Source: Dimorphilus gyrociliatus (taxonomy: Eukaryota; Annelida; Polychaeta; Dinophilidae). Taken from it: a stretch of 64,000 bases of DNA. How positions within the stretch are numbered: the stretch's first letter is position 1; each line of letters starts with the position of its first letter. A program made the translations under genes and the position numbers. The notes under the pieces are model-generated. The model worked only from the letters and a program-made list of their open reading frames with translations, was not told the origin of the DNA and did not search any database. Shown in pieces: positions 26,239-38,423 of this stretch. The stretch is taken from positions 1,612,001 to 1,676,000 of the forward strand of contig CAJFCJ010000003.1 of assembly GCA_904063045.1 (NCBI GenBank). Reading direction: 5' to 3'.

Positions 26239-27156
26239 TCACCAATATGGTACATCTAGATATTCACGCCCTTTCCAGGCTGAATATTCAGACCAGTGGT
26301 CTTGAGCGAAGAGTCTATGATTAAATTCAGTAGACCGAGAAGTTTCGTCCCAATCTGCTGCAGAAGAAACTTCATAGTTTCTTCCAGAGTTGTTATCCCA
26401 ATATTGTTGACTATTAGCCTCGAAGCACACGCAAAACGAAGCTGATGCAATTCTGGGCCGATCTGGGACTTGAAACTCAAAAGCAAAAGTGTCGTAATTG
26501 CTAGAAGAACACGTTGATTCGACATACAGGGCTGCTATATCCTCCGAGGTCTTCCACTTATCAAAAGTCACTCTAATTGTGACCCTCTTCTCATAAGCAA
26601 TATTCTTAACTTTAATCGTACCTGCGACCTTCAGACCTTTGAGTAAAACATTTTCCAAGCTTACATAATCTTTCAAGAGTCGTTCATGAAATGTTACATA
26701 CTGAGCAGCCGGTTGCTCGAAATTAAGCTTTAACTGAGGACCTTGACTATTATCTTCATAATAGTGGTGAATTGACTTTAAATAAGTCGCTGGAGTTTTG
26801 ATCGGAGTATCTCCCAAAACCTTCACAGTTACTAAGGCTTTTCCAAGCTGATCAGCAAAAGAGACGTTCTTCCTCGGCTTTGGAGAGTTAGGTGTTCTGA
26901 GGCCAGATTTTGTAGGTGTTGAAGTGGAACTACCACCACAAGAAACGTTCGAATCAGATCTTGATCTTGGTATACGCCAAGCATCACAAGTGAATTCTTG
27001 AAAAATTTCATCGGGATTACTAGTTGGTTTGTTACAGAGTAGGTTAGATGCTCCTCTGACAGGAAATAATTCAAAAGTGGGCGGAGAGCTGGCAAGAAGA
27101 TAGGAACTATATTCGAATGGCGTTCCCGTTAGAGGCATGCTCTGCACACTTAGCAT
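26239..27156 (-). CDS. Glycogen-targeting regulatory subunit of protein phosphatase 1 (PPP1R3 family)
   Basis: A single-exon gene of 305 residues. These subunits tether the PP1 catalytic subunit to glycogen so that it can activate glycogen synthase and switch off phosphorylase. The PP1-docking RVxF motif is seen as KNVSFAD (about residues 97-103), preceded by a Ser/Thr/Pro-rich stretch with basic sites typical of kinase control. A CBM21 carbohydrate-binding domain fills the C-terminal half: TGTIKVKNIAYEKRVTIRVTFDKW, then DTFAFEFQVP, then FCVCFEANSQQYWDNNSGRNYEV. The length and lack of introns match the short vertebrate forms PPP1R3B, C and D; the exact paralogue is not assignable. The promoter region holds a CRE and a CCAAT box. 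Confidence 0.93.
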   Translation of the reverse strand: MLSVQSMPLTGTPFEYSSYLLASSPPTFELFPVRGASNLLCNKPTSNPDEIFQEFTCDAWRIPRSRSDSNVSCGGSSTSTPTKSGLRTPNSPKPRKNVSFADQLGKALVTVKVLGDTPIKTPATYLKSIHHYYEDNSQGPQLKLNFEQPAAQYVTFHERLLKDYVSLENVLLKGLKVAGTIKVKNIAYEKRVTIRVTFDKWKTSEDIAALYVESTCSSSNYDTFAFEFQVPDRPRIASASFCVCFEANSQQYWDNNSGRNYEVSSAADWDETSRSTEFNHRLFAQDHWSEYSAWKGREYLDVPYW

Positions 27157-27275
27157 GCTCTTATCCGTTAACTAATTTGTAATCGGTAAAAGAGATTGAG
27201 CAGCCCGCTTCGGCGAATTCGACATATGTCCCAGCTGAAGGACGAATTCATTAATATTTACCGTGGATCACGTAT

Positions 27276-27333
27276 CACGTGACGTCTAACCTCTCAACCA
27301 ATCAGCGAAGAGAGGAGATACCAGATGACGTCA
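27276..27333. promoter_or_regulatory. CRE / CCAAT promoter cluster of the PP1 glycogen subunit
   Basis: Within 180 bp upstream of the start codon lie a CACGTG directly overlapping a TGACGTC half-CRE (27276-27286), a CCAAT box (27298-27302, plus strand) and a perfect palindromic CRE, TGACGTCA (27326-27333). The stretch is clearly richer in G and C than its surroundings. CREB-type control would link this gene to cAMP or fasting signals, as known for glycogen genes in other animals (inference). Confidence 0.55.
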
Positions 27334-30300
27334 TTAGTTAGTCACCTTATTAATTCCGGTGCGGAGAAATCAATAAAAAAGAATCTGCTAATCGTCGATA
27401 TTTAAAGATTATTTCGAAATTTAACTCAATTTTTAAGGAGTTTCTGTTGAAATTTTAGAAAAGAAAATTTAATCTTTAAACAGCTCCTACATATGAGAAA
27501 AGTCTGATAACAGTCTGTCGACTAACTCATAAGTGTCTGGTTGCGCAGGCTTAAGCAGTAAAAGTTGTAGTAAATTATGTAACCACAAGAAGAGTTTCGA
27601 TAATGCTCAGTATTTGTGAAAGTATTGTATTTCTCTAGTATAGCCCAGCTTTCTTTCCTAAAAAGCTCATCTACATATCAGCTGAGGGGTGGTCTAAATT
27701 TTAGACTAGACTGATTTTAAGCCATTATTAGTTGTCTAAATAAATACTTAGCTGAGGTAAAGCAATATGGATATAGAATTTTCAGATTATCCAAATCTGA
27801 TAATAGCATAAAGATTAAAATATACCTTCCAGCAAACTATTATGCTCAAGAAAGTAGCTCAAATTGAAAAGTGTTACATTTAGAACTTGTAAATAAAGTC
27901 ATGCGTAATTGCTAATTAATGATCGTAATTAAATAAATGAAAAACATGACGGCTAATCATATATAAATGTAAATATATAAATACTTTCTATCAAACACAT
28001 TTGCCCATTATAAATAAATAAATAAATAGACATGTATACATTTATACGTGTCAATATACGATAATAAAAATATGTTTGTATTGTTTCAAGATCTATCTAT
28101 ATTTTCCATTTTACTTTTAAAATCCATGTTTACGTTTTAAATTGTTGGACACAATAATGCTTACGACGTACGGCTTTGTTTTGAAATTTGTAATTTGACC
28201 TTGGTATAAGCTAGCTTCTTGCCCAGCTTATATGCATATTCTATGGCGGAACTCTCACTCAGCTTTGTCAATGTCACCTACAAATAAATTAGACGCCATA
28301 ACGTGAGCGGTGACTGACCAGAGAAATACCAATGCGTTGATTAAATCCCCACCCCCTGACTACGATAAGTAGTTCAATATAAGAAAATAATATTCCAAAT
28401 GTTGCAACTCGTAAGAGATTTTGTGATATTAGGAGTTTGAACGTTAATCTCTTTTTTTATGAGTAAGAGAAATAGTAACCTTGAACTGTTGTCGATGAAA
28501 TATCGACTTATCAAGACATCAATAGCATTAATACTTCAAATAAATTTATAAAACTTAGGAAAACCATTAAATCGAAAGGTCATAAGCAGTTCAGGGACAC
28601 AATGGTAAGTTGTTGCTAACATGTGTGCAAAAGTTGAAAGTGTCCAATGCACACGTGTCGGAGCCCAAATGCTGGTTTAATTAAAATTGTCAACTGTTGA
28701 GGTAATTTTCCACTCAAAGAGGCAATTATTACTTTTTAAAGCATAAATTGGCTGAAACTAAGCCTAACTTGTGCTTTATAAGTTCCTCTGGTATAAAAAT
28801 TTTTTAATATCAGTGCACTTTGCTTTTTGTATATAAGACAAATTTAGAAAGAGCACTTCCTTGATTCTACTTCTTACATTGATATATTGAATGTTATTCT
28901 TCCTTTCTTCTAAATTTTTATATTTTATTGCGCAATAATTTATTAAATTTAAATATTTTTTTCTTAGGCGGATCGACTTTTTATCTAATAAGCAAAAATT
29001 AATAAAAACTCTCTTGACCAAAGCGCAAATGGAATTACCCGAGCTGTTACTTGACATTTAGAATTGTAACAACCATTGTTCACTTAGAACCCTCATAAAT
29101 TAGCAAAATGAATTTATTTGCTATCTCTTTTACAATCTCCTAGTCAGGGAATGAAATTCAAAGGCTGGACTCTTTCGGTTGGTTAAATTTTGCTTAAAAT
29201 GGAATAATGACAAAAACCTTCAAAGATAGACTTTAATAGAGATTAGATATCAACTAAAATTTTATTATCTGTGAAATTGAACAATTAAAGGATCTTAACT
29301 AAATTTTCTCACTGTTTTTTACACTTGATTCATTTAGATAGTATAAAATCAGCTGGACGAAGGCCAGATCTCCCTCATTGAGATATTCCCAATTGATAAA
29401 AAGGGACCTTTGTCTCGGATTGTAGACAAGACAAACAACGCTTTGCATTTTTAGTGGGCACACAAGAATAGAGTATCAAAATACAAGCACAACTAAAATT
29501 AACTTACACAAAAGATGAATAAGCAAAAAGAAACCATGCTTGTAACCCTTATCATATTGTTTTCAAACGGAGAACGTTAAAGAATAGTAAAGTTCAAATA
29601 CAGGGGAAATTTTGAGAAAGCTTCATTTCGTTTTAACAACCAAAGATTCTTTGCTATCGACTATAGCATTGCACTATATTCAAACACGTGCCCATGTAGC
29701 GGCGGTTAGCTAGTCACGCTATAGTTTGGCCTTGGCACTAGCACGTGGGGATATGCTGACGAAATAATCGATTCAAGTTTTATGTAACCAGACGTAATAG
29801 ACAGTATATAGATTAATCGAGTAGTCTGGACAATCAAGTTACGGTTATAGGTTCATTGGTTCCAAAAAAACACCTATTGATGATTTTCAAATTCCAAGAA
29901 ATCGAAAGCTATCTGTTGTGATGTTTTATATCTAAATAACTATAGATAGATGAATTAGAAGATAAATGTGAAGTTATACTTGTATACGCAGCTAACAACT
30001 TGAATAAGATATAGATATATTAACAACGCCATTAAATCATTAAAGACTTGGCATTATGACTTCTTCGACTGTGGCTCCCTCTTTCGTACTTCGGGAGATT
30101 ATTCCTAATTGCTGCAATGCTGAGTAATGGCTTTTTAAAATAAAACACATACCTTTTTCAGGTATTTGATTTATCAGTTGGAGAATTACATCAAAGTCAA
30201 TTTTTCGTTGAAGTTTCCATGCTGTTGCAAGTAATTAGAGAGATCTAAATATGGCCATATTTTCATATATTAGCGAAGACGTGAGGAGAATGTAAGAAAT

Positions 30301-30608
30301 ATAAAAAAGGTGTTTATGATATACAATCTCACGTTATCTTTATCAAATGATTTAAAATATATAGAATATAAAACTACGAGCTCTTGAAAAACTTTTTTTA
30401 TTTGTGATAAAACAATTACACTACATTGAAGACAGGTCTTGTCTAGTAAATGGCACAAAATATGTTCCAGAGTGTAAAGATATGTATTTAAAAATAGAAC
30501 ATCGATATTTCTAAATCCACTTGAATAAATTGCGTTGTGCTTGCCGTTGGTATTGTATGTAGTGACTTTTCAATTAAAATAATACTTCTTGACTAGAAGA
30601 CTCCGTTA
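27334..30608. other. 3.3-kb spacer with regulatory-looking GC islands
   Basis: No gene could be supported. An AAAT-type repeat is at about 28012-28030. GC-richer islands stand out at 28160-28370, 29340-29470 and 29690-29755, the last with two CACGTG hexamers 47 bp apart (29695-29700 and 29742-29747). A further CACGTG is at 28652-28657. Several open stretches of 40-60 codons on the minus strand were examined and not accepted as genes. Confidence 0.4.
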
Positions 30609-30890
30609 TTATTTCTTACAAGCACATCTATCTTCTGCCTTGACATCATTTAGAACTGTATCAATATGTTTTCCACAACCTTGAGAAAAAAGATATTTAA
30701 AAATATTTAAAAATCTCTAGATATTCATTTAAATTAATCTAAATTCAATAAAATTCAATAAAATTTGATATTTTGAAAGATGATTTTAAAAAAATATCGA
30801 TATGAACAGACCCATCCATGTCCATTTGCCACACTTATCACACTTGATCTTTCTACATTCATTTATCGGTATCTGGATAGTCGCCAACAT
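30609..30890 (-). CDS. Zinc-ribbon-like cysteine microprotein, 49 residues
   Basis: Two exons, 30890-30812 and 30679-30609, join in phase (150 nt) across a 132-bp intron with a TTTTTTCTCAAG acceptor. The product runs from MLATIQIP to a Lys-Lys C-terminus. Its core is KCDKCGKWTWMGCGKH followed about 15 residues later by RCAC. That gives a CxxC knuckle, a CGxH unit and a CxC unit, spaced as in a small metal-binding fold. I recall this CGKxTWxGCGxH pattern from uncharacterised short eukaryotic proteins, but give no family name. The intron splits the signature exactly between MG and CGKH, which argues strongly that the splice is real. Function unknown. Confidence 0.65.
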
Positions 30891-32915
30891 GATATAGCTT
30901 CTGTAAAACTGATAAATGCTTGATTAGTACCCTTACACAACTCGATATATAGAAGGTAAAAATGTCGGTACCAGGTCAACTAACTCACGTTTTGGCCTAG
31001 AGCCAGATTATTTGTATAGGCTTAATTTGTTTTTATCATTGATTGGTTACTACAACTTTTAACAAGTAATTTACAGAAAAATTTTATGTTGGCTAATTAG
31101 CGTTTATACTAAACCAGAATAAACAAGAAACAACAATGTTTAATTACTTAATTAATTAAAGCTTTGTTTATTTCTTTTTTTGTTAAGAAAAATTAAATCT
31201 GGTGTGATCAGGAAAACTAGAAAAGCCCTTCTATCTATAGATATTGCAAAACTAAGTAATAAATAAACAATTAACGAAAATATGCGTTTATTTGACATTA
31301 AATTTCAATTTTCCTTTTGTACTAAAGACACCAATGCTACTTTGGCATATGTCGGCAAAAGTTTAATCAGTAATAAATTATACTACGTTTCTCATTGCTT
31401 TTATATGTTACCATAAAATAAATAATCAAATGGAATTAAACCAGCTTTTCATCTGAAGGCTTTGTATGGAAATTGAAATTTTGTTTAATAATTAGAGTAT
31501 TCAGACATTTGGTCATTTTTAAAGATTTACCATCTAAAGCATAAACTCACAAACCAAATTTGTTTCTTATTTTTATATTTTTATTCCTTATCCAACAAAG
31601 GGTCTTAGATTGTTGTTAACATTTTAGTGAAAAGTCTAGAAAGATCCTGGAGAGAAAATGCTGAAGGAAAATTGTCGAGATTTTAAGAGAATGTATCATT
31701 ATTTACGTAAGCTATATATAGTATTAAATTTGTTTTCGTATCAATTAACGTTTGTCACAAAAATAAATTATAGAGGGGAGTTTGTTTATCATCAGCATTT
31801 TTTAATAGATATTTTTTGAGATTTAAATAGGTACAACTTCTATTGCACTAAAAAATGTACTCTTTGATATTTACCCATTGGCTTTTTTTAGTTTTCTCTA
31901 AAATCTGTCAGCTTTTTTTCTATTGGTCAAATCCACAATTTAGGTACATATGATAGCTTTAATATTATTTATGGTGACTCTTAGCAAGTGCAATTATTCA
32001 GATATGACCCGACAGTTACATAAATTATTATCTCCGGCTCTTGAATTAAACTTTTGATATTTATATCATTGCTTGATGTTTTATCGTATTCTTTATTAAG
32101 TAAAGAAGCAAAAGAGACTTTTACTGCTTATTGTTTCCATTGTTTTATTGGATACACTTTTTAATCCCTTTCGGAAAAAATAGGTCATTAAACAAAAGAT
32201 AATAATTCTTGATATAGAATGTAATCTTTAGAGTTTTATAGCAAATTTTTATAATTCCCCTAATAAATTAACTCTTCTTTATACATTATGCAGCTATTAG
32301 CAATTAAACACAACGAAACTAAATTGCAAATATTCTACTGCTGTTATATCTTGAAAAGCTTTAATCTATCTTTTTTTCTTTTTCAGCGTTTTCCGATATG
32401 TAGCTATGTATCAGCAGTCTAGGCATAATTAATTTATATTCTCTTTGGGTCAAATGTTTAATTTATATCCATATACATCAATAATTTATAAATGATTCAT
32501 CTGCAATTTTTTCACTATTTTAATAAAAGAGCAGAGATAAGCTTCAATTCCAATGGTTTTCGAATACCGTGGAGAAACTTAATGTGAAAATGTTATTCTA
32601 TTACATTCTCTTACTGGTGATGCGATAGAATTGAAACAGGCTAATACCCAGTATTATATAGCCAAATTTCAGGATATTATCTTAGTGTGGCTATCATAAA
32701 TAATTAAAATTGGATAAAAATTTCTATTACTCTGGCTTTCCAAAATACTGTATAGTTGAAAACTAAAGCTTCTAAATACAATGAAATCTATTTGCATATT
32801 GAAGTAAAGTATTTCCCAACTAGAATTTCAATTGAAGTGCAGATTATATTTTATTTAAAGACACTTTGATAAATTCAGATCAATTTAAATGTTCCATAAA
32901 AATTGAAGACTCTGA
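30891..32915. other. 2-kb AT-rich spacer, nothing recognised
   Basis: Uniformly AT-rich with no supported coding exon, structural RNA or repeat. It is the 3' flank of the EGF/MAM gene and the 5' flank of the microprotein gene. Confidence 0.5.
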
Positions 32916-35900
32916 TTATGCCCCAAAACAAGATCCAGTTCGCCACTTTAAATTGTCAATAGCAATATCTCCTGTGTAGTCCTTTCCTCTCACAGCATGA
33001 ATTACTAGTCGAAAATCACCAGGAGCAATATCTTTCTCCAAACTCAACCAATTCCGTCCCTGATGTCCCTGCTGAGTCCAAATGGTTGTTTTTTTATTGT
33101 TTCGATCTTCAAGAAAAATTGATAAGCTACCAATATTTGCACCATTCATATGATAACTAAGAGAAAGACAAGAAGCTTGTTTGATATCCATATATCTAGT
33201 GTACATATCAGCAAAGTCATCTTTTTTCGCTGGTTTAGAGGCTTCAGTATAGATAAAGTAAGACCCTACAGCCGCTTTTAATGGTCCTGTATTTCCGCTC
33301 AAAGTTGGTCTATTTCTTCTTATCCATCTGAAAGCCTTATCTTTTGGATATGCTGTATATGTATGAGACAGCTCATTACATTCACTTTCAAAACCACATT
33401 CTAAAATTATATTGCGAATATTTGGGGTTTCGCAATGATCTCCTGTGTACCCCTCATCGCATTCGCAGTAGTATTTTTCAAATTCTTCCTCTCCCAATAT
33501 ACAACGCCCTATAATAAATTAAAATGATTTTTGTATCAATAAAACAATTACTTTAATAATTTCTCACCATTGTTTTTGCAGGGATTGTCAGCACATGGAT
33601 CACCTATTTTATTTTCACAGAACTTTCCAGAATAATCAGCTGGACAATCGCATTTTGGTTCAGTAAAACCACTTGCAAAGGTTCCTGTGTCTGTCGTCAC
33701 GTAGACTTTAGTTGAACTGCATTCACCTGTTAACAAAAAAGAGCATTATATATTCCTCTCGTAGTCATATTTAATACAACCATTTTGACAAGGGTAATTC
33801 TGAAGACAAGGACTTATTATTTGACACTTTTTCCCAGCAAAATACGGTGAGCATTTGCATATTGGTTCTTCCCAACCAATGTAAGATGGTATGTACATAG
33901 ATCCCTTTGGGTCCATTTTTTGTTTTGTTACACATGATCCTGTTTGATGTAAATATATAAAGATATATAAAATTTAAAATAAATTGTTCATATAACTTTA
34001 CCTTGGTTCATACAAAAACCACCATCAAGACAGGGATTTCTAATTTCACATCGTGAACCAGCATACTGGAATGGGCAGACACATTTAGCTTTCACATCAA
34101 CGAGTTCTGAGTTTTTATAGACTCTTTCCGGAAAACAGAGAGCTAAAATGAAAAAAATTAAAATAAATATTTTAACGAAGGAAAATAATTTAACCTTTGT
34201 TGAGACAGAGATTAAGTCGATCGGAACAAGGATTCTCAATCTCACACATTTTTCCATAATAGTCTTGAGTACATGTACAGTAAAAGTTGCTGCCATCATA
34301 CGGCCTGCATATACCTAATTAAGAGAGATAATTGATTATTGCCAAAAAATAAGTCAATTTAGCTTACCATTATGTCTGCACGGATTAGGAAGACAAGGAT
34401 TGCTAATTTTTTCAGAGCAAGTTTTTCCTTTCCAATCTCCTATACAGACACAGAAAAATTCTTTTTCACGAGTTTCTGGATTCAGTTTAGGTACACAGGA
34501 ACCTAACAAAGAAAATTGATATAAATATTAATTCTTATGAAAAAGAAAAAGGCATACCTTCATTTTGGCATGGATTCTCAGCGCATACATCTTTAGCCCT
34601 TATTGAACACGTTTTTCCTTCAAAGGCTTTGACACATTTGCAAGCAAAATCTGGCTTAGAAATGCTTGCTATCATCAGTGGTGAGCATATTCCTGAAAAT
34701 GAAACAATGTACATTTTTCTATCTTTGGCTACATTATGGCAATCAAAAGAAAGAAAAGTCAACCTTTGTTCTCGCAGGGATTTTGTAGGCAAGGGTTACT
34801 ATATTCACAATTTTCTCCCAGATATTCTGGTAAACATTCACATTTATAAACTGTCTCAAATCTTCTAGTGTTTGAATTCATCCTTCTTTCGCTTTTGCAA
34901 AGTCCTATAGAGAAAATCATGTTTTGTCATTATTTGCTTTTGCTTTAGACATAATCTACCTCTATTTTGACAAGATTTTGGACACGTAGTTTGCTCACAA
35001 TTTATACCAGAAGTTCCAGATAAGCAGTTACAACGGTATGAACTTGGTGACCCATTGTCAATACATATTCCTCCGTTTTGACATGGGTTAGATTTACAAG
35101 CATTATTATTTCCATTATTGTTATTATGTTTTTTGCATGGACTTCCCGAATAGCCTTCATTACAGAGACAGAAATATGCTGTATCCGTTATGTTGTAGCA
35201 TTTACCTTTAAAGATATTTCTCATACTGTATATCTATTAAATCGCTAAGAATTTAGATTACCGAATTGTCCACAAGGTGATGAAATGCAAGGATTTGGCT
35301 TTGGGGATCCAGTTCCTGGAGTAGCAGCTCGTTCACAGTTTTTACCTTCGTAATGTTGACCACAAAAGCAAGTATATCCGAAAGGATTACGTTCGCATCC
35401 TAAAAGCATTTGATTTTACTCAAAAGTCCAGTATTATTTTAATACTCTACTAACTTCCTTGATTGCACGGATTGTCGAGGCATGGATCCATATGTGTAAC
35501 TCTCTTTTCACAAACTGAACCGGTGAATCCAAAAGGACACTTACAAAATTGTACAGTACCAACATTGTAACAAACGCCTGAAAGTTAATCAATAAAAAAA
35601 TCATTTTTCACTAATTATGACTATCTTTACCATTGTTTTTGCAGGAGTTAGTCTTGCAGGGTTGGTTGTTTGTGGGAGGAGGAGTCGGGATTGAACCTGC
35701 GTATTTATGTTCGCAACGTCCACCATAATAGTTTCTGGAGCAGTGACATTTAAAACTCCCTCCAATTAAATTCTCACATGTGCCTATAAATAGCATTTTC
35801 AGTTTACTCTGTAAGAGTAAGAGTAGAAAAAGAGTAGAAGTAGTATTAAAAGTTAACCTCCATTAAGGCATGGTCCTGAGGAACATTGTTGAAAGTTCCC

Positions 35901-36742
35901 TTGTGATATATCGCAATATTTTCCCGAGAAACCGGGTTTACAATAGCAAAAGACCCCATCAGAGAGATCGACACACAAAGCTGTTAAAGTTTATAATTAT
36001 AAGACAGAAAGTATCATATTCGTAATCTTTTCATACCATTATTAAAGCAGGGATTGGATGAACATTTTTCCACTTTCTGGGGAGGTTGGACATTTTTTCG
36101 AGTTTGGCAAGTCTTTCCCTCATAATTTCCCGGACAAGAGCATTCAAAACTCGATGGTGTGTCGTAGCAAACCCCTAATTGTATACCTTATTGTTTTATA
36201 GATTGGTTTTGAGAAATAATCTTACCTCCGTGAAGACAAGGTGAAGAATCGCAGAAACTTCTTTGTGTGTTACGACGTTCAGAACAACGTGAACCAGTAA
36301 AGTCATTAGTGCATTTACAAAAATATGAAGAGCCGACATCATAGCATTTTGCTGTATGTAATAGAAGTTATGTATCTTATTTCTTTCATTTATTCTATTT
36401 TACCTCCGTTTTGGCAAGGGCTACTTGCGCATGGAGAGTCTGATAAAACTTTAACATCACAATAAATGCCTTGGTAACCCGCTGGACAAATACATAGAGT
36501 AACACCAGAGGAGAATGTCTGACATTTTCCTAAAAAAATAAAAATTTGTGAACGGAAATTTTTACCCAAAAATTTAGTACTCACCATTATTTTTGCAAAT
36601 GCATTTTCCCGCAATTATAGCTTCTGAAAGTTATATACAATTATAAAATATATATTGAAATATAATAACTATAAATGCAAAATTTCTTACGAAGGGATAA
36701 ACACCCAAGAGCTAGAATAAAAAGAGTATGTTGAAGAGCCAT
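32916..36742 (-). CDS. Secreted multi-EGF protein with C-terminal MAM domain
   Basis: Eighteen exons from ATG 36742 to the stop at 32916; the first is 36742-36691, then 36623-36585 and 36529-36404, and the last is 33508-32916. A signal peptide (MALQHTLFILALGCLSL) is followed by 17 EGF-like repeats and then a MAM domain (LECGFESECNELSH ... RPTLSGNTGP ... YFIYTEAS ... QASCLSLSYHM ... WTQQGHQG ... GDIAIDNLKW). There is no membrane segment after the MAM domain, so the protein is secreted or matrix-bound. Nearly every repeat is cut by a phase-1 intron just after its NGG, between cysteines 2 and 3. The exon at about 35217-34962 carries a whole repeat without that intron. I saw no calcium-binding DxNE pattern at repeat starts. 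Exact ortholog not recognised; domain content is certain. Confidence 0.9.
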
Positions 36743-38423
36743 AGTATATTGTATCAACTTCTTCCAATCAGGACAAAAGCTGAAAAAGTGCACCCGATAG
36801 AGTGAAATCGTATTTATACCTATTCGGTAGGTCTTAACTAAAGCACACAAAATGACTCATACCTGCTTCTATTGAGATATGTATCACGAATCGGAGCCCT
36901 GTGATTTAAAAGACTCTGTCTTGGTTACATATTTTTCCTATACAAATATTTTATTTAAAAAATTACGTTAATGGCTTTATATTAATATATTTAATAACAC
37001 TTCTCTGAAAAAACAAAAACCTCTTATTAAATATGAAAGGATTGACAATCATGACAAAATTTAGCATACCAAATCACCCAAAATTTCAAATTGAAAAAAT
37101 AATCAAAGATTGGAAAATTGTCACGATTCAAACCGAACTATATCACGTATCTTCAATGGCCTATGTTAATAGAGGGGTCAAGTCCTGAAACCGATCGAGA
37201 AAAACAGTCGAGATTGGAAATTTCAAGGTTGGTCACGATTTAAGAAATTAAGAAATTCGTTTGCAATTTAAATAAAACTTAAAAATATAAGATAAAGAAT
37301 TTGCGATTCGTTGGAGTTTAGTTAATTGTGTAGTTTTTTATTTCTAAATTGTGAATCAACAAGTTATATCAATTTTTCTTTTGGTTCGAGAATGATACAT
37401 TTGTTGCTAAACAGAAAATCTTAGTACAAAGTCTATTTAAAAGCTTCTTTATTCTTTAGAACATATAGGAGATAATTTAAGGCGTTCTTTCAAATCTTTT
37501 AGTTTTAAAACGAGAATTGTTTAATTTTTTTCACCATTAAGTCATTTCAAGATTTACTACTTTAGTGCCTGATTTTAACATGTTTTTTTCCATTAAGATG
37601 TTATGGTTTTACCGACCTCCCAAAAGAATCAGATGTAGAAATTGGAAAGATATTTACAGCTAATAAATATTTGTGGAGACAATCAATATACTCGCGCCCC
37701 CTGCTGGTTAAGCGAAAGATAAACCTTTCATGGTAAAACTTCTTCCAAATTTAGCGATTAAGTTAATAAAGTAATCAATATTTAATGCTGTAGCCTTCAC
37801 TTTTGTCTTCAGAAGCATAAATCTTGAATTCTACTTAATCCTTCCAAGACTCTTTAATGTCAGATTTACGACAAAAATAAGCATGTTTTTTCCATTGGAC
37901 TTTCTTTATGTTAGAAGATACTTTGAAAAAATTTTTGCAATTTTTTATGTGGATAAAATCATAAAAATAAGACGGCTTAAACTGGCGCTTTATAAATGGC
38001 AGTAGACGTTTTATTATTTGGTAATTCAAGTAATTTTATATCAGCTTTAACATTCGTTTACCCCAAGCTCTTTCAAACCATGTTTCAGACAACGTTCGAA
38101 ATTTGGTAGACTCATATCGGTAAAAGAAAGCTGGGCAGTGAAATAAAGTAAATAAGGAAAAACGTCCCAACCTACTCATTTAATTATTTGGCGTCAATAG
38201 CAACCGTGATGCGAATTTGCAAAAATCTAGAAAATGAAGCAGAATTGACGCAGAAATAAGATGGATATTTCTTCATAAAAATTATAAAAGAGGAAAACGT
38301 ATTTCAATTTTCTTCTTCAATAAGAAAATACGTGTTTTAAGCGCAAACTCAGCAACACCATCTGCTTCCTCCGTAAGTCAAAGTAAAAAAGAGATTAACG
38401 GCATTCGACTCCGGGCATCGATC
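36743..38423. other. Spacer with a strong CTCF-like site
   Basis: AT-rich, with no coding sequence recognised. The only GC-rich element is the CTCF-core match at 37694-37707. Confidence 0.5.
37694..37707 (-). promoter_or_regulatory. CTCF core-motif match
   Basis: GCGCCCCCTGCTGG on the plus strand reads CCAGCAGGGGGCGC on the minus strand, identical to the classical CTCF core. It stands alone in AT-rich spacer between the EGF/MAM gene and the next gene. Confidence 0.6.

Noticed and set aside
28161-28277. 39-codon exon-like stretch on the minus strand after a TTATTTGTAG acceptor
   Set aside because: Composition looks protein-like, but no upstream exon in matching phase was found, and open stretches this long are frequent by chance at this AT content.
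29290-29448. About 50-codon frame on the minus strand starting MQSVVCLVYN
   Set aside because: No homology recognised and no convincing second exon; below the length at which chance can be excluded.
30040-30580. Open stretches on the minus strand (and a competing one on the plus strand near 30055-30230)
   Set aside because: Both strands offer equally good readings with plausible splice sites, so neither can be trusted.
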